DNA of 64,000 nucleotides from SBAX01 sp964646605 (GTDB taxonomy: Bacteria > Planctomycetota > Phycisphaerae > UBA1845): assembly GCA_964646605.1 (NCBI GenBank), contig CAZYEX010000147.1, forward strand, positions 1 through 64,000. Direction: 5' to 3'. This document shows, in pieces, positions 36,137-45,380 of the stretch. The notes beneath the pieces are model-generated. The model was not told the origin of the DNA. It was given only the letters and a program-made list of their open reading frames with translations, and did not search any database. Made by a program: the position numbers and the translations under genes. How positions within the stretch are numbered: the stretch's first letter is position 1; the number at the start of each line of letters is the position of its first letter.

Positions 36137-38269
36137 TCAACGCTGCCGAAACGAACGATCGTTCCGCCTCGTTACCCCCCCTACCCATTCTTGAGAACGC
36201 CTTGGCTTTCCCGCCCCTGGCCCGAACGTCGCGCGCCGCGGGTGCAGGCGTAGAGCGAACAACCCGGCTAGGGTCGCCCATAATACCGCCGCGCCGGTAA
36301 TACCGCAAGGGCGAGGTGCCCCTCGTTGGGCATGAATGGCGTCGTTCTTGCCTGATTCGCTGTCGCCATCTTCACCCGAAACCCCAACTGCGTCGAAACC
36401 GCGCGGTGCTCCGGGCGTAGAGTCAGACTGACATTCGTCGCCCGTGCCGTCGCCATCCTGATCCATTTGGTTCGAGTTGGGCGTTTGGGGGCAGTTATCT
36501 TGAACATCGAGCACGCCGTCCTTGTCGTCATCCGCGTCGCACGGGTCGGGATCGTCGTCCGACTGGGTGTCGGCTGAAGACGGGTTGGGTCGCCGGGGTG
36601 AGGGGTCGGCGCGATCGGCGATGCAGTCGCCATCCTGGTCGGGATCGCAAACGTCACCTACCCCGTCGCCGTCAAGGTCGGCTTGGTTGAGGTTCCAGGT
36701 GAGCGGGCAGTTGTCGTCCGGGTCTGGATGGTTGTCGCCGTCGCTGTCCGTACCGGGGGGTTGGCCGAGGTGAACTCGCATCCCCAAGAAGGGGTTGGCC
36801 GTCCCCAAGAAAAGGCCCGCGTCGGTGGAGACGAGATTCCGCACGCCATAGCTGAACGAATCGCCGAAACCGGTCCACGAAACGGCCTGCCACACTCGAC
36901 CATCCACGGTTCGCCAAAAATCGAAACCCCCGTGGATGGCGGAGATGACGTCGGCGACCTCGTCGGCCCCAACGGTTTCGATCAACGGGAGCAGGCCGGG
37001 GAATTGTGAGAGGTCGGCGCTCTCCGCGATGGCATCGACGTCGAGGTCCTCGGCGTATTGGGCGAAGACCGAGTTGTCCAGCGTGCCCAGGTAGAGGACG
37101 CCGTCGTGTTCGGCCATGCGCCACATGTAGCCGATGAAGGGATTTCCGAAGCCCGGCCCCGCGCCGGTTATGGGCTTCTTGAAGCCGTCGGGCGTATTTC
37201 GCTCCTCGCCGCAAACGATCTCCCAGGTGTCATCGGGTTTGACACGAAGCAGTTCCGCGCTGGAGGGCCGAAAATCCGGGATCAGGTTGGCGGAGCCGAA
37301 GTATATGCCCGTTCCGAGGTACAGATGGTTCTTGTACGGTTGCAGACTCAGCACGCTTTGGTTCTTGATGCCGCGATAGGCGCCCTCGACGAGTACCGTC
37401 TCATATTCGTAAGGCGGCGCGCCGACGGCCTGGGTCTTGAGAAGCTGGAATCCGTCCAGGGCGGCGAAGGTTCCCACGTACAGGTATCCCGCAAAGGTGG
37501 ACAGCTCAAACGCCCCGGCGTTGGCGGGATCGCCAAAACCGGGCTCATTGACGGCGCGGAACCCCTGTCGCACGGGGTCGGTGGATTCGAGCAAATCCGG
37601 GGCGTTGGGGTCGCTGGAGAGGCCCAACACGAAGAGGCGGTTCTTGTAGACGGTCAAAGAGCGGAAGGAGTAATACGACGACGCGTATGGCAATTGCAGT
37701 GCGATTTCCTCAAAGTGCTGACCGTCCGCGGAGCGAAGGATCTGTGCGCCGACGCTGGGAATCGCCCCGTGGGTGAAGCTGCCGACGTACAAGGCCTCGG
37801 TTCCGTCGGGCTCGCGGAAAACGGTCATGGTGCGGTATCCGACGGCGCGGGGAGCGTCCACTCGAGTGCCGTCCGACAACAGGGCGCTGAACGTAGGTGA
37901 GACGTGGATGAGGTCGATTACGCCGGTGGCTGGGTCGTAGGTGTAGATGCGGGCGCGGAGGTCCATGTCCAACAGGTCCGGCTCACATTCGCGGGGGATC
38001 TCCGGGTTCTGCGTCGCGCCCGTCGAGGAAACGCCGCCACCGATCATACACAGAAAATGCCGATTGGTGCCGATGTAGAGCTTTCCCTTGAAGAACTCCA
38101 TTCCCCAAGCGTAGCTGTTTCCACGATCCCCGAAGCCCTGGTCTCCGAGTTGGCGGAAGTCGTCCTGCGACAGCCCCGGCACGGGGAACTCGGCGACCGC
38201 CGACGGCGGCGCAAGCGCAAGCGAGGCCATGGCTGCCGCGGCGAAAAGGTATCTCGAAATATATGTCAT
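36137..38269 (-). CDS. Secreted protein with beta-propeller-like body, thrombospondin-3-type repeats and C-terminal anchor
   Basis: The 710-residue product starts at 38269 (MTYISRYLFAAAAMASLALA, cleavage likely after AVA); the minus strand reads a G-run directly upstream. Residues about 30-510 are full of short repeats (LYIGT, LYVGS, LYVGT, LYLGT), as in propeller folds. Calcium-type thrombospondin-3 repeats follow (DSDGDNHPDPDDNCPLTW; DADDDKDGVLDVQDNCPQTP) up to about residue 620. The end is a hydrophobic helix with CGITG before it and basic residues after (ITGAAVLWATLAGLFALRLHPRR), which looks like a sorting/anchor signal. It follows the second exported hydrolase by 20 bases and is probably co-transcribed with it. 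Confidence 0.85.
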   Translation of the reverse strand: MTYISRYLFAAAAMASLALAPPSAVAEFPVPGLSQDDFRQLGDQGFGDRGNSYAWGMEFFKGKLYIGTNRHFLCMIGGGVSSTGATQNPEIPRECEPDLLDMDLRARIYTYDPATGVIDLIHVSPTFSALLSDGTRVDAPRAVGYRTMTVFREPDGTEALYVGSFTHGAIPSVGAQILRSADGQHFEEIALQLPYASSYYSFRSLTVYKNRLFVLGLSSDPNAPDLLESTDPVRQGFRAVNEPGFGDPANAGAFELSTFAGYLYVGTFAALDGFQLLKTQAVGAPPYEYETVLVEGAYRGIKNQSVLSLQPYKNHLYLGTGIYFGSANLIPDFRPSSAELLRVKPDDTWEIVCGEERNTPDGFKKPITGAGPGFGNPFIGYMWRMAEHDGVLYLGTLDNSVFAQYAEDLDVDAIAESADLSQFPGLLPLIETVGADEVADVISAIHGGFDFWRTVDGRVWQAVSWTGFGDSFSYGVRNLVSTDAGLFLGTANPFLGMRVHLGQPPGTDSDGDNHPDPDDNCPLTWNLNQADLDGDGVGDVCDPDQDGDCIADRADPSPRRPNPSSADTQSDDDPDPCDADDDKDGVLDVQDNCPQTPNSNQMDQDGDGTGDECQSDSTPGAPRGFDAVGVSGEDGDSESGKNDAIHAQRGAPRPCGITGAAVLWATLAGLFALRLHPRRATFGPGAGKPRRSQEWVGGVTRRNDRSFRQR

Positions 38270-38289
38270 CCCCCCCCCGATTCCCCGAA

Positions 38290-39348
38290 TTACGGCCAGA
38301 TCACCCGCGCCGGCGTGACCGGCGCCCCGTCGCTCCAAAGCCCCATGAAAAGTTGCTCGGGCGTGCGGCCCAACGCATATTCGCGGTTTTGACCGAAAAA
38401 CGCCGTGTCCGTCAGTGCGTCGAACCACTTCCAGTACCCATAAAAGTCGAGGGCGTCGATCGGCGAGGCGCGGGTTCGATCGCCGGCGTTCGGCAAGCCG
38501 TCCAACAGCAAGGCCAGTTCGACGGCGCCGGCCGCGGGGTGCGACGCGACCAGCGGCGGAAAACCGTGATCGTCGGATGGCAACAGGACGATTTCCTTGT
38601 TTTGCGCGGAAACGTGCGGGGTCTTGCTGAACACGGTCCGGGCGGCCTCGGCCCCCACCACACGATCTTCGTCGCCGACGACGGCCAACATCAGAAGGTC
38701 CTGCGGGAACGTCCCGTAATCATAGTCATCGAGGATGCTTTCGAAGGCGCCGCCCGGTCCGGTGGTAGCGTCGGCGGCGTTGGCGAGAAGCAACGCACGA
38801 GGCGTCGGAAGCCCGGCATCTACCATCAGGGCCGCCAAGTTGGCCGCGATGACGCCGCCCAGGGAGTGTCCAACCAGCGCGAAGTGCTCCCAACGTGGCG
38901 CGACGCGGCCGCTCGCCGAAAGGACCGCAACCGCATCTTCCAAAGCCGCGAGCGCCGCAGGCGTGTAGGTCGAGGCCGGAGGGCGGTTGTTCGTCTGGTA
39001 GACCGGATAGATCACGATGTTTCCGCGGCGCACGAGGTGAGAAATCCAGGCGATATAGGAGCGCGGCTGATCGGCGGCATATCCGTGGAGGAACGCAATG
39101 ACCGGCGCCGAGGCCGGCACGGGATCCGCGGGCTCGAATACGTAAAACGCCCGATCCGAAACCCCGTAGCTCCACTCGACCATGCCGCCGTGGGCGTAGT
39201 CGGTCGAGCCCGGTCCGAGGACGGGCTGAAGCGGGGGCGTGGGCGGACGGAAGTCACGAGCGCCGCTCGGCCGCACGGTCCGTTTCGCGGCGACGATCAT
39301 GCCCGCGCCAATCACGATCGCAAGGGTAACAGTCCATTTCCTTCTCAT
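38290..39348 (-). CDS. Exported alpha/beta hydrolase, paralogue 2
   Basis: The 352-residue product begins with an N-terminal signal or anchor (MRRKWTVTLAIVIGAGMIVA). The hydrolase core has FLHGYAADQ, the nucleophile GHSLGG (Ser162) and SDDHGFPP. Its C-terminus (ALDFYGYWKWFDALTDTAFF, then a GLWSDGAPVTP motif) matches paralogue 1 at 29504-30586, which shows a shared family with a C-terminal extension absent from simple cutinases. It lies 42 bases downstream of the radical SAM gene and so could be the tail of the large biosynthetic operon, or start a separate transcript with the secreted protein that follows. The role is inferred as hydrolysis of an external ester or lipid. Confidence 0.85.
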   Translation of the reverse strand: MRRKWTVTLAIVIGAGMIVAAKRTVRPSGARDFRPPTPPLQPVLGPGSTDYAHGGMVEWSYGVSDRAFYVFEPADPVPASAPVIAFLHGYAADQPRSYIAWISHLVRRGNIVIYPVYQTNNRPPASTYTPAALAALEDAVAVLSASGRVAPRWEHFALVGHSLGGVIAANLAALMVDAGLPTPRALLLANAADATTGPGGAFESILDDYDYGTFPQDLLMLAVVGDEDRVVGAEAARTVFSKTPHVSAQNKEIVLLPSDDHGFPPLVASHPAAGAVELALLLDGLPNAGDRTRASPIDALDFYGYWKWFDALTDTAFFGQNREYALGRTPEQLFMGLWSDGAPVTPARVIWP

Positions 39349-39390
39349 CGGTCATCCATTCTCCGAAATCCGTCGTCTTCCAAACGCCGC

Positions 39391-40533
39391 CTAACGCATG
39401 GTCATGATCGGCGCCTGCCCCAACAAGGCGGCGCGCTCGTGTTCATCCTTGAAATACACCTCGTGTCGGGTGCGGTCACTGATCCGAAACGTCCCCTGGT
39501 GGGCGCTCTGCCGAAGAATGTCCTTGGGACAGGAACAGATGGCGAAGGGGCAGTGCAGTTCGTCACTGCGCGTGGGAAGCGTGTCGCCCTCGAGTTCAAA
39601 AAGATTTCCCAGACAGACGTCACTGCGATCGTTCACCATACCGCTGGACATCAGCAGAGCGGACGAACATACAAACAGATCTCCGAGGGAGTTGAGCCAC
39701 AGATACCGCTGACCGGCGGTGCATGGTTCACCGAGGGTTTCATTCAGACCGAGCAATCGATGGCGGCGCTGGGCGTCCCACTTCCGATGATCTTCGAGCA
39801 AGTCATACAGGGCATGCCGCTGCTGATCGGAAACATCTCCGGCCTCGCGCCACATCTTTTCCTCGAGGTTGAGCCTGAAGTGTACACCGATCGCCGCCGC
39901 CTGACGCTTCAGCTCGATGCAATGCTGAAGGTTGGCAGGGAAACAGACCGTGGCGATGATCACATACGCTCCGTGCTCCTTCAGAATCCGCACGGATTCC
40001 AGGAAATCAGCTAGGGAGACCTCCGTCGCATGGTACGTGCAGGTGAACGCCAGCTTGTTCACGTCCACCTGATCCATGAACGCGGACATTCGCGGGATCA
40101 TGCTGGCATTGGTGGTAATGCTGACCGACGCTACGTTTTCACGGTTCAGAAGGAAGGCCGTCGCATCCACGAGTGCCTTCTCGGTGAACCATTCGCCGAG
40201 ATTCTCCATGTTGAACTTGAGCCGATGTCGCAACTGGGAAAGGCGGTGGATCAGCCTTGGGAAAAGCTCCCGCGAGTCCCAAGATTTCCTGCCGTCCGGG
40301 GCCCAACCGACATAGCAATAGGGACAATGGTAATTGCAGACGCTGTAGTCGCAGTAATAGAAGAGTTCAAACTCCTCGCGGCACTCGGAGAACGGCACGG
40401 GCGGCGCACTGCGATAATCCGCGGACCAGCGCTCTGCCGGCGCGGGATCGCGGTGGCGGTTCTGGGCGCGCATCCAGCTCTCGATCCCCCAGGCTTTGGG
40501 GGTCATACGAGGGATAATGGGAAGTGTGGTCAT
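39391..40533 (-). CDS. Radical SAM enzyme with SPASM-like Cys-rich C-terminus
   Basis: The 380-residue product has the radical SAM cluster motif CNYHCPYC (Cys66, Cys70, Cys73), a TIM-barrel-like middle and extra cysteines near the C-terminus (CTAGQRYLWL...LFVC; CLGNL; HCPFAICSCP). These can hold auxiliary iron-sulfur clusters as in SPASM/twitch enzymes. Such enzymes use a 5'-deoxyadenosyl radical to modify peptides, lipids or sugars. The start at 40533 overlaps the preceding B12-radical SAM gene by four bases (ATGA), so the two are co-translated. It is the last member of the coupled lipid-synthase operon; the substrate is presumably the lipid product or a carrier-bound intermediate. Confidence 0.9.
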   Translation of the reverse strand: MTTLPIIPRMTPKAWGIESWMRAQNRHRDPAPAERWSADYRSAPPVPFSECREEFELFYYCDYSVCNYHCPYCYVGWAPDGRKSWDSRELFPRLIHRLSQLRHRLKFNMENLGEWFTEKALVDATAFLLNRENVASVSITTNASMIPRMSAFMDQVDVNKLAFTCTYHATEVSLADFLESVRILKEHGAYVIIATVCFPANLQHCIELKRQAAAIGVHFRLNLEEKMWREAGDVSDQQRHALYDLLEDHRKWDAQRRHRLLGLNETLGEPCTAGQRYLWLNSLGDLFVCSSALLMSSGMVNDRSDVCLGNLFELEGDTLPTRSDELHCPFAICSCPKDILRQSAHQGTFRISDRTRHEVYFKDEHERAALLGQAPIMTMR

Positions 40534-42536
40534 CCCATGGCCCTCGCCATGACCGTTTGGTCCTCACGGAGCTGGGATTGGGCGCCACCGATCGTCAAGG
40601 ACACGGCGGCGATCGGGGCGCTGGTCCCGCGAAGGTCTTGCTCCACACTGAAGAGCACTTCGTCGGCCAAGCGGCGAATTTGTACGCCGTTCAGGCCGTC
40701 CAGCTCGGCGAAGGCTCGTGTATTCGCAAAGCGCCCCGCATTGCCCTGCTCGACGACTCGGTCGCATAACTCGCGCAGATGCTCGTGGTGATAGTCCTCG
40801 AACTTGGAGAACACCGGCCCCCAACGGATGACAAAGTCCTTCCAAACGCGGATCAAACCCTCGGGCACGAGACGTTGGTCGCTCAGTCCCGCGATCACCT
40901 GCCGGTAGGTCGAGGGGAAGACCTCGCGGTGGGCCTTTTTGAGTTCGTCGGGAATCGGCGGCATGGTGCGCAGGACGTCATAGGTGTATCCCGGAGCGGT
41001 CTCGCGGTCGATGGTCTTCTGGATCCGCTCTCGGAGCCGAGGAAGCGACTGGGACAGTCCGACTTGAAACAGCACCCGCGACGCGATCTTCTGCAGCATC
41101 CAAGGGCAGTGCGTCATGGTTTCCTGGTACAGTGCCATGATCACGGTGCGCGCCGTTTCGTCCAGCGATTGGACCATCTGCTCGAAGGCCGCGGCGCGTA
41201 GGGGATCGGGCGCTCCCAGTTTCGCCGCATTGCCCGGTACCCGCCGAACGCCGCGAATCAGGCGTTTCATGCGCTCCCCGAAGTTTTTCCAATCCCTGTG
41301 CTGCGTTTCCAGGTCCACATAACCCCGGAAAAGCTCCACCCGGCTCATCCCGCCGGGGAGAATGTTGGTCAGCCCCCCGCTCTCCAGGGAGTAGAGGTCG
41401 TCCAACTCCATGTTCAGGACCCGCCCGTCGCGCTGCAGGCGGGCGTGAAGAGGCGTTCCCGGCCACGCTTGCAGGATCGAAATGGTGGCGATGGGCACAT
41501 TGGCGCGCTGCAGGAATGCATGGGTCTCATCAAAAATGGCCACGTCGTCGTGGTCGAAGCCCACGATCATCAGCGCTTTCACCAGTATGCCGTAGGATTG
41601 AATGCGGTGAACGTCTTCGACCAGATCACTGCGTGTGTTCTGCAACTTGTGTACTTCGCGCAGACTCGCCTCGCGGGGCGACTCGATGCCGATGTGCAAT
41701 TGCCAGAAGTTGGCCTCGGCCATCATTTCGAGCATTTCTTCATCATGCGCCACGGTAATGGTCAATTGGGTGATGAAACCCATAGGTTGGGCAAACGAGT
41801 TGTTTAAGGGGACGAGCGCCCGCAACAACTCTTTCGTATACTTGGGACGAGCGATGAAGTCGTCGTCGCAGAAGAAAATGCGTCGTACGCCGAGGCGCTC
41901 CAGCGCCGCGATCTCCTCCAGCACCGTTTCCACCGGCTTGTGCCGCGGTTGGCGCCCGAACAGGTGGATTACGTCGCAGAACTCGCAATCGAACGGACAC
42001 CCGCGGGTGGTCTGCACGGCGCCCATCGCGTAATTGCGGGCCAAATCACCCAAGCTGTCCCAGCGCGGTCGAGGTGACTGCGTAATGTCCGGCCGTTGCA
42101 CCTGTCGATATTCACACTGGTGCTGCCGCTCTTGCCACTCGACCAGGAACTTCGGCCAGGTCAGCTCCGCTTCGCCCAGAAACACTACGTCGGCCACGCC
42201 GCGAAATCGCTCCGGCGTACCTGAAACCGCCGGACCGCCGGCCACCGTCGTCGTGCCGCGGCGGCGAAACTCGTGGCACAGTTCCAACATTCGGGGCACA
42301 TGCGACAAATAACCCGTCGTGCCCATCAGGTCGTATTGCGGCCCGAGATCGGTGGACGCGTTGATTTGTCCACGGATCCCCTCATCCCATATATCCACGT
42401 GAAACTCAGGCGGCGTGAGGGCCGCGAGCGTCGCCAGTTCCAAGGGCGGCAGTCCCTGGCGCGCCGCAAACTGCACTCCGGAGAGTTTGAGGACCTCGCG
42501 CCCCTTATCCGGGGTCACTAGCAGAATTCGGTTCAT
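40530..42536 (-). CDS. B12-binding-type radical SAM enzyme
   Basis: The 668-residue product has an N-terminal Rossmann-like domain of the B12-binding kind (about residues 1-145; YDLMGTTGYLSHVPRMLELC, VAGGPAVSG, FLGEAE), though the classical DxHxxG is absent. It has the radical SAM cluster CPFDCEFC (Cys180, Cys184, Cys187) and a DUF4070-like C-terminal region. Relatives include HpnP-type C-methyltransferases and other lipid-modifying enzymes, so methylation or C-C bond chemistry on a lipid is plausible. The ATG at 42536 has a G-run about eight bases upstream and overlaps the hydrolase stop by four bases; the stop overlaps the next radical SAM gene by four. Confidence 0.9.
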   Translation of the reverse strand: MNRILLVTPDKGREVLKLSGVQFAARQGLPPLELATLAALTPPEFHVDIWDEGIRGQINASTDLGPQYDLMGTTGYLSHVPRMLELCHEFRRRGTTTVAGGPAVSGTPERFRGVADVVFLGEAELTWPKFLVEWQERQHQCEYRQVQRPDITQSPRPRWDSLGDLARNYAMGAVQTTRGCPFDCEFCDVIHLFGRQPRHKPVETVLEEIAALERLGVRRIFFCDDDFIARPKYTKELLRALVPLNNSFAQPMGFITQLTITVAHDEEMLEMMAEANFWQLHIGIESPREASLREVHKLQNTRSDLVEDVHRIQSYGILVKALMIVGFDHDDVAIFDETHAFLQRANVPIATISILQAWPGTPLHARLQRDGRVLNMELDDLYSLESGGLTNILPGGMSRVELFRGYVDLETQHRDWKNFGERMKRLIRGVRRVPGNAAKLGAPDPLRAAAFEQMVQSLDETARTVIMALYQETMTHCPWMLQKIASRVLFQVGLSQSLPRLRERIQKTIDRETAPGYTYDVLRTMPPIPDELKKAHREVFPSTYRQVIAGLSDQRLVPEGLIRVWKDFVIRWGPVFSKFEDYHHEHLRELCDRVVEQGNAGRFANTRAFAELDGLNGVQIRRLADEVLFSVEQDLRGTSAPIAAVSLTIGGAQSQLREDQTVMARAMG

Positions 42537-43450
42537 GTTCGTTCCCCCTGTATGGTTGTAGGACCCTGGGATACTACCTCGGCTTCAACAACTGCCGCTG
42601 CTTTCCGACTACGAATACATCCCGCTGGATCACGCAGAAAAGACTGCACGGTTTCCATGAAGATCTCCGGCGCGTGCAGAAGGAAAAAATGCCCCACTCC
42701 GGGCACCACCGCCGCGGCACAATTGGGCAGTTTCTGGGAAAGATGGATGGCCACACTGCGAAACGGAGAAATCTCGCCATACACCGCCAACACCGGCGCG
42801 GTAATCTCGGAAAGACGGTCCTCGGTCAGTCCCGCCGGGTCGCGGAAATCGCGGGCCACGCTGGTTTCTTCCAAGAGCTTCAGAAAGCGCGGGGTGTTGC
42901 GGCTGGTGCCCCGGCGCATTCCGAATTGCACGGGTATGTCGAGGCTCTTCCGTAGAATCGCGTCAATGCCCTGCGCGTCCGCCTGGGAGAACCAATCCGG
43001 AGTGATTCCCAGGTCGGGTAGTTCCCTCTTCCAGATTTCCCAGCCCGGCCAGTCGTCGATGTTCCGCAGATAACGAAGCGCCGCAAAGCCCGTGTCGCAA
43101 AGCACCACGCCCGACACTCGCTCGGGATAGAGCAGTGCAAAGTGCAAGGCAATGGATCCACCGAAGCTATGAGAAATCAAACGCGGCCGTTCGATCCCCG
43201 CGTGGTCCATGAGGGCCAGTAAATCGCCGGCCAATTCGCGCGAGGTGTATCCTGTCGCCGTTACATGCGAATATCCATGTCCACGAAGATCGTACGCCGT
43301 GACGCGATAGTCCGGACAAAGGGACGGAAAAACCTTGGTGTTGTACCAAAACGCCAGCGAAGACGTCAGTCCGTGGACCAGCACGACGTCGGGACCCACG
43401 CCCTTCATCTGGTAGTGAACCGTAATCCCGTTGACGGTCGCCTTAGCCAT
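42533..43450 (-). CDS. Alpha/beta hydrolase (thioesterase or esterase candidate)
   Basis: The 305-residue cytoplasmic protein has the fold's markers: VLVHGLTSS (oxyanion), YDLRGHGYS, the nucleophile elbow SHSFGGS (Ser95), a strand with VLAVYGEIS where the acid sits, and the catalytic His in VPGVGHFF. It has no signal peptide. In this operon it could release the chain from a carrier protein, since neither synthase has its own thioesterase domain; that is inference. The start at 43450 (MAKATVNGITVHYQ) follows the phosphodiesterase stop by 20 bases; a longer reading to 43921 lies inside that gene and is rejected. Confidence 0.88.
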   Translation of the reverse strand: MAKATVNGITVHYQMKGVGPDVVLVHGLTSSLAFWYNTKVFPSLCPDYRVTAYDLRGHGYSHVTATGYTSRELAGDLLALMDHAGIERPRLISHSFGGSIALHFALLYPERVSGVVLCDTGFAALRYLRNIDDWPGWEIWKRELPDLGITPDWFSQADAQGIDAILRKSLDIPVQFGMRRGTSRNTPRFLKLLEETSVARDFRDPAGLTEDRLSEITAPVLAVYGEISPFRSVAIHLSQKLPNCAAAVVPGVGHFFLLHAPEIFMETVQSFLRDPAGCIRSRKAAAVVEAEVVSQGPTTIQGERT

Positions 43451-43470
43451 ATCCACACTACCCCACCGGA

Positions 43471-45081
43471 CTACTCGATATACCCCAACGCCTTGAGGCG
43501 CATTAACACCTGCTCTTCGCTCTCTTGATCCAGAGGCTCGTCCGCCCCTCCGGCGACGGTTCCCTGCGAAGAACTTGTGGCCGCGCCACGCACCACCGGA
43601 CGTGCATTTCGATATTCCTCTTCGAACGCCGCCGTGACGACGCTGCCTTCGAGATCCTCGGGGATGGGAAGTCCCAAGGCGTACAACAGCGTGGGGGCGA
43701 TGTCCACGAGCCTTGCCGGGGCCAAGTGTGTGCCTGCGTTGACCCCCATCCCGTAAGCCACAAAGACGCCGTCGGGATGATGGCAGCCCATCGGAACGGG
43801 GCGGCGTTTCAAGACGGTGCTTGACCGGAGTACGGAGAAGAAACCCTGATCGCGCAGGGCGAGAGTGATATCCGGGGCCTCGCGCATTCGCGGACCGGCG
43901 AAGGCCTCTTCCCGCGTCCACACCTTGGTGACCAAGCGCTCACCGGTCTGAGGATCGAGGCAGTGAGTCAGCAGGCCTTCGATCAGTTGTTCACGTACCG
44001 TCCCATAGTCGCGCGGCTCAACCCCGCCCGGCCCGCGAACACCATTCACGGCCAAATGAATCCCGTTGCTGCTGGCTGAGGTCGCATACGCCTTCGTTTT
44101 TGGCAATTCAACATGCGTCAGATGATACGGATGCGCTTCACCGAGTTCCTGTGAGGCATCCTCCTCCACAGGAGCCGTTGACGACCAGGTGAGAAAGCCC
44201 TGCTGCTCCAACCACGCATTGATGTAAAGGATCTCCGACGTGCCCGTGAACCCGTGGTCTGAGACTATGAACACATGCGCATCGGGACCGGCGAGCCAGA
44301 CGACCTCCTTGAGAAACTCATCCAGTTGCCGAAAATAATCCCAACAGCGCTCTCGTATTCTCAGAAATTCCGCGGACGGCGTGGGCGGTTCGAGTCGCGG
44401 ATCGACAAACTGCCAGAGCAAATGCTGAAGCTTATCCACGCCGTCAAAGACAATGCCCGTCAGTGCGCACGCATCGTGTATCATCTGGTGGCGCAAAACC
44501 GAGAACCACTGCCGCTCGCGGCGGATGTGCAGGTCGATCCACGGTTCATAGTCGTGGAGTTCGATGCCTGCAACGGCCTTCTCTTCCTCCTTGAAATTCA
44601 TGGCCAGTTCTTTCACGTCGAACCCGGGGACTCCGTCCCGCAGGCGATCGATGAGCCCCGACGGATGACTATGCTTCTTCACCCACCGCCACGGGACCCA
44701 TCCGGGGATCATGTAACCGTCAACCGGAAGCGGAGGACTGTGAGCGACGAAGTTCAGACATCCGGCGCGCAGGCCGGCCCGAGAAACCATGGACCAGATC
44801 GTCTCACATCCAATCCACCGGGAATTGATGATCTTCAGATACGGCGACGACGGCGACTCGTATTGAAGGAAGTTGAAGATGCCGTGAGCCCCGGGCGAAC
44901 GGCCGGTAACCAACGTGATCCAGGCGGGCGGGGTCAGCGGCGGGATGGTCGAGCGCAGCAGGCCGCGCGCCCCGCCGCCCATGAACTCCCCGAGAAAGGG
45001 CATGACTCCGCGCTGGACCAAATCGTCCAACACGGTGTATGTCGCACCGTCAAGGCCGAACAATACGACGCGCCCGCTCAT
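43471..45081 (-). CDS. Alkaline-phosphatase-superfamily phosphodiesterase/transferase
   Basis: The 536-residue product is of the type I phosphodiesterase/nucleotide pyrophosphatase group. The markers are the first metal Asp in LFGLDGATY (Asp11), the nucleophile Thr50 in PPLTPPAWITLVTG, a second metal site SDHGF and a late region HHPDGVFVAYG. The C-terminal ending VLMRLKALGYIE is common to this subfamily. No signal peptide is seen, so it is cytoplasmic or peripheral. Enzymes of this superfamily transfer or remove phosphate-linked headgroups, which would suit a step in lipid assembly. It overlaps the ACP gene by four bases (45078-45081). Confidence 0.9.
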   Translation of the reverse strand: MSGRVVLFGLDGATYTVLDDLVQRGVMPFLGEFMGGGARGLLRSTIPPLTPPAWITLVTGRSPGAHGIFNFLQYESPSSPYLKIINSRWIGCETIWSMVSRAGLRAGCLNFVAHSPPLPVDGYMIPGWVPWRWVKKHSHPSGLIDRLRDGVPGFDVKELAMNFKEEEKAVAGIELHDYEPWIDLHIRRERQWFSVLRHQMIHDACALTGIVFDGVDKLQHLLWQFVDPRLEPPTPSAEFLRIRERCWDYFRQLDEFLKEVVWLAGPDAHVFIVSDHGFTGTSEILYINAWLEQQGFLTWSSTAPVEEDASQELGEAHPYHLTHVELPKTKAYATSASSNGIHLAVNGVRGPGGVEPRDYGTVREQLIEGLLTHCLDPQTGERLVTKVWTREEAFAGPRMREAPDITLALRDQGFFSVLRSSTVLKRRPVPMGCHHPDGVFVAYGMGVNAGTHLAPARLVDIAPTLLYALGLPIPEDLEGSVVTAAFEEEYRNARPVVRGAATSSSQGTVAGGADEPLDQESEEQVLMRLKALGYIE

Positions 45082-45380
45082 GCCGACGACTCCGCCGTGG
45101 GACGCAAATGGAGAGCCAAGAACTCGATCAATTCTCCGACGGTGATGTCCGCGGCCTTGCGTTCATTGGCCTTCATCAGAAACTCAGCGAAAGGCAAGGA
45201 TTGGTCGTAATGCTCCTCGATCGCAGACCCCAAGGCGACGGCGTCGATGGACTCGAACTGAAGGTCCTTGAACAGCCCCGTCGAGGAAGTAATCTCGCCG
45301 GTGTATTCCCAGTCTTCGCGCAGTTCAGCACAGATGGTAAGCAGGTCCTTGCGTATCGTCTGTGGATCAGGTCGCGGCAT
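45078..45380 (-). CDS. Free-standing acyl carrier protein
   Basis: The 100-residue product (MPRPDPQTIRKDLLTICAEL...) has the ACP four-helix pattern with the attachment site LQFESIDAVAL (Ser44). The usual DSL is changed to ESI, so partner recognition may be specialised. The start at 45380 lies inside the end of the upstream synthase gene (14-base overlap); the longer frame to 45521 reads through that gene and is rejected. The serine should be loaded with phosphopantetheine by the transferase domain at the end of the adjacent synthase. It is coupled to the phosphodiesterase gene by a four-base overlap. Confidence 0.9.
   Translation of the reverse strand: MPRPDPQTIRKDLLTICAELREDWEYTGEITSSTGLFKDLQFESIDAVALGSAIEEHYDQSLPFAEFLMKANERKAADITVGELIEFLALHLRPTAESSA

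Noticed and set aside
38263..40014. 583-residue plus-strand frame across two minus-strand genes
   Set aside because: It crosses the end of one real gene and all of another; no domain, Arg/Gly-rich.
43451..43921. N-terminal extension of the alpha/beta hydrolase
   Set aside because: It lies inside the phosphodiesterase gene in another frame and is Arg/Gly-rich; the start at 43450 fits the fold.
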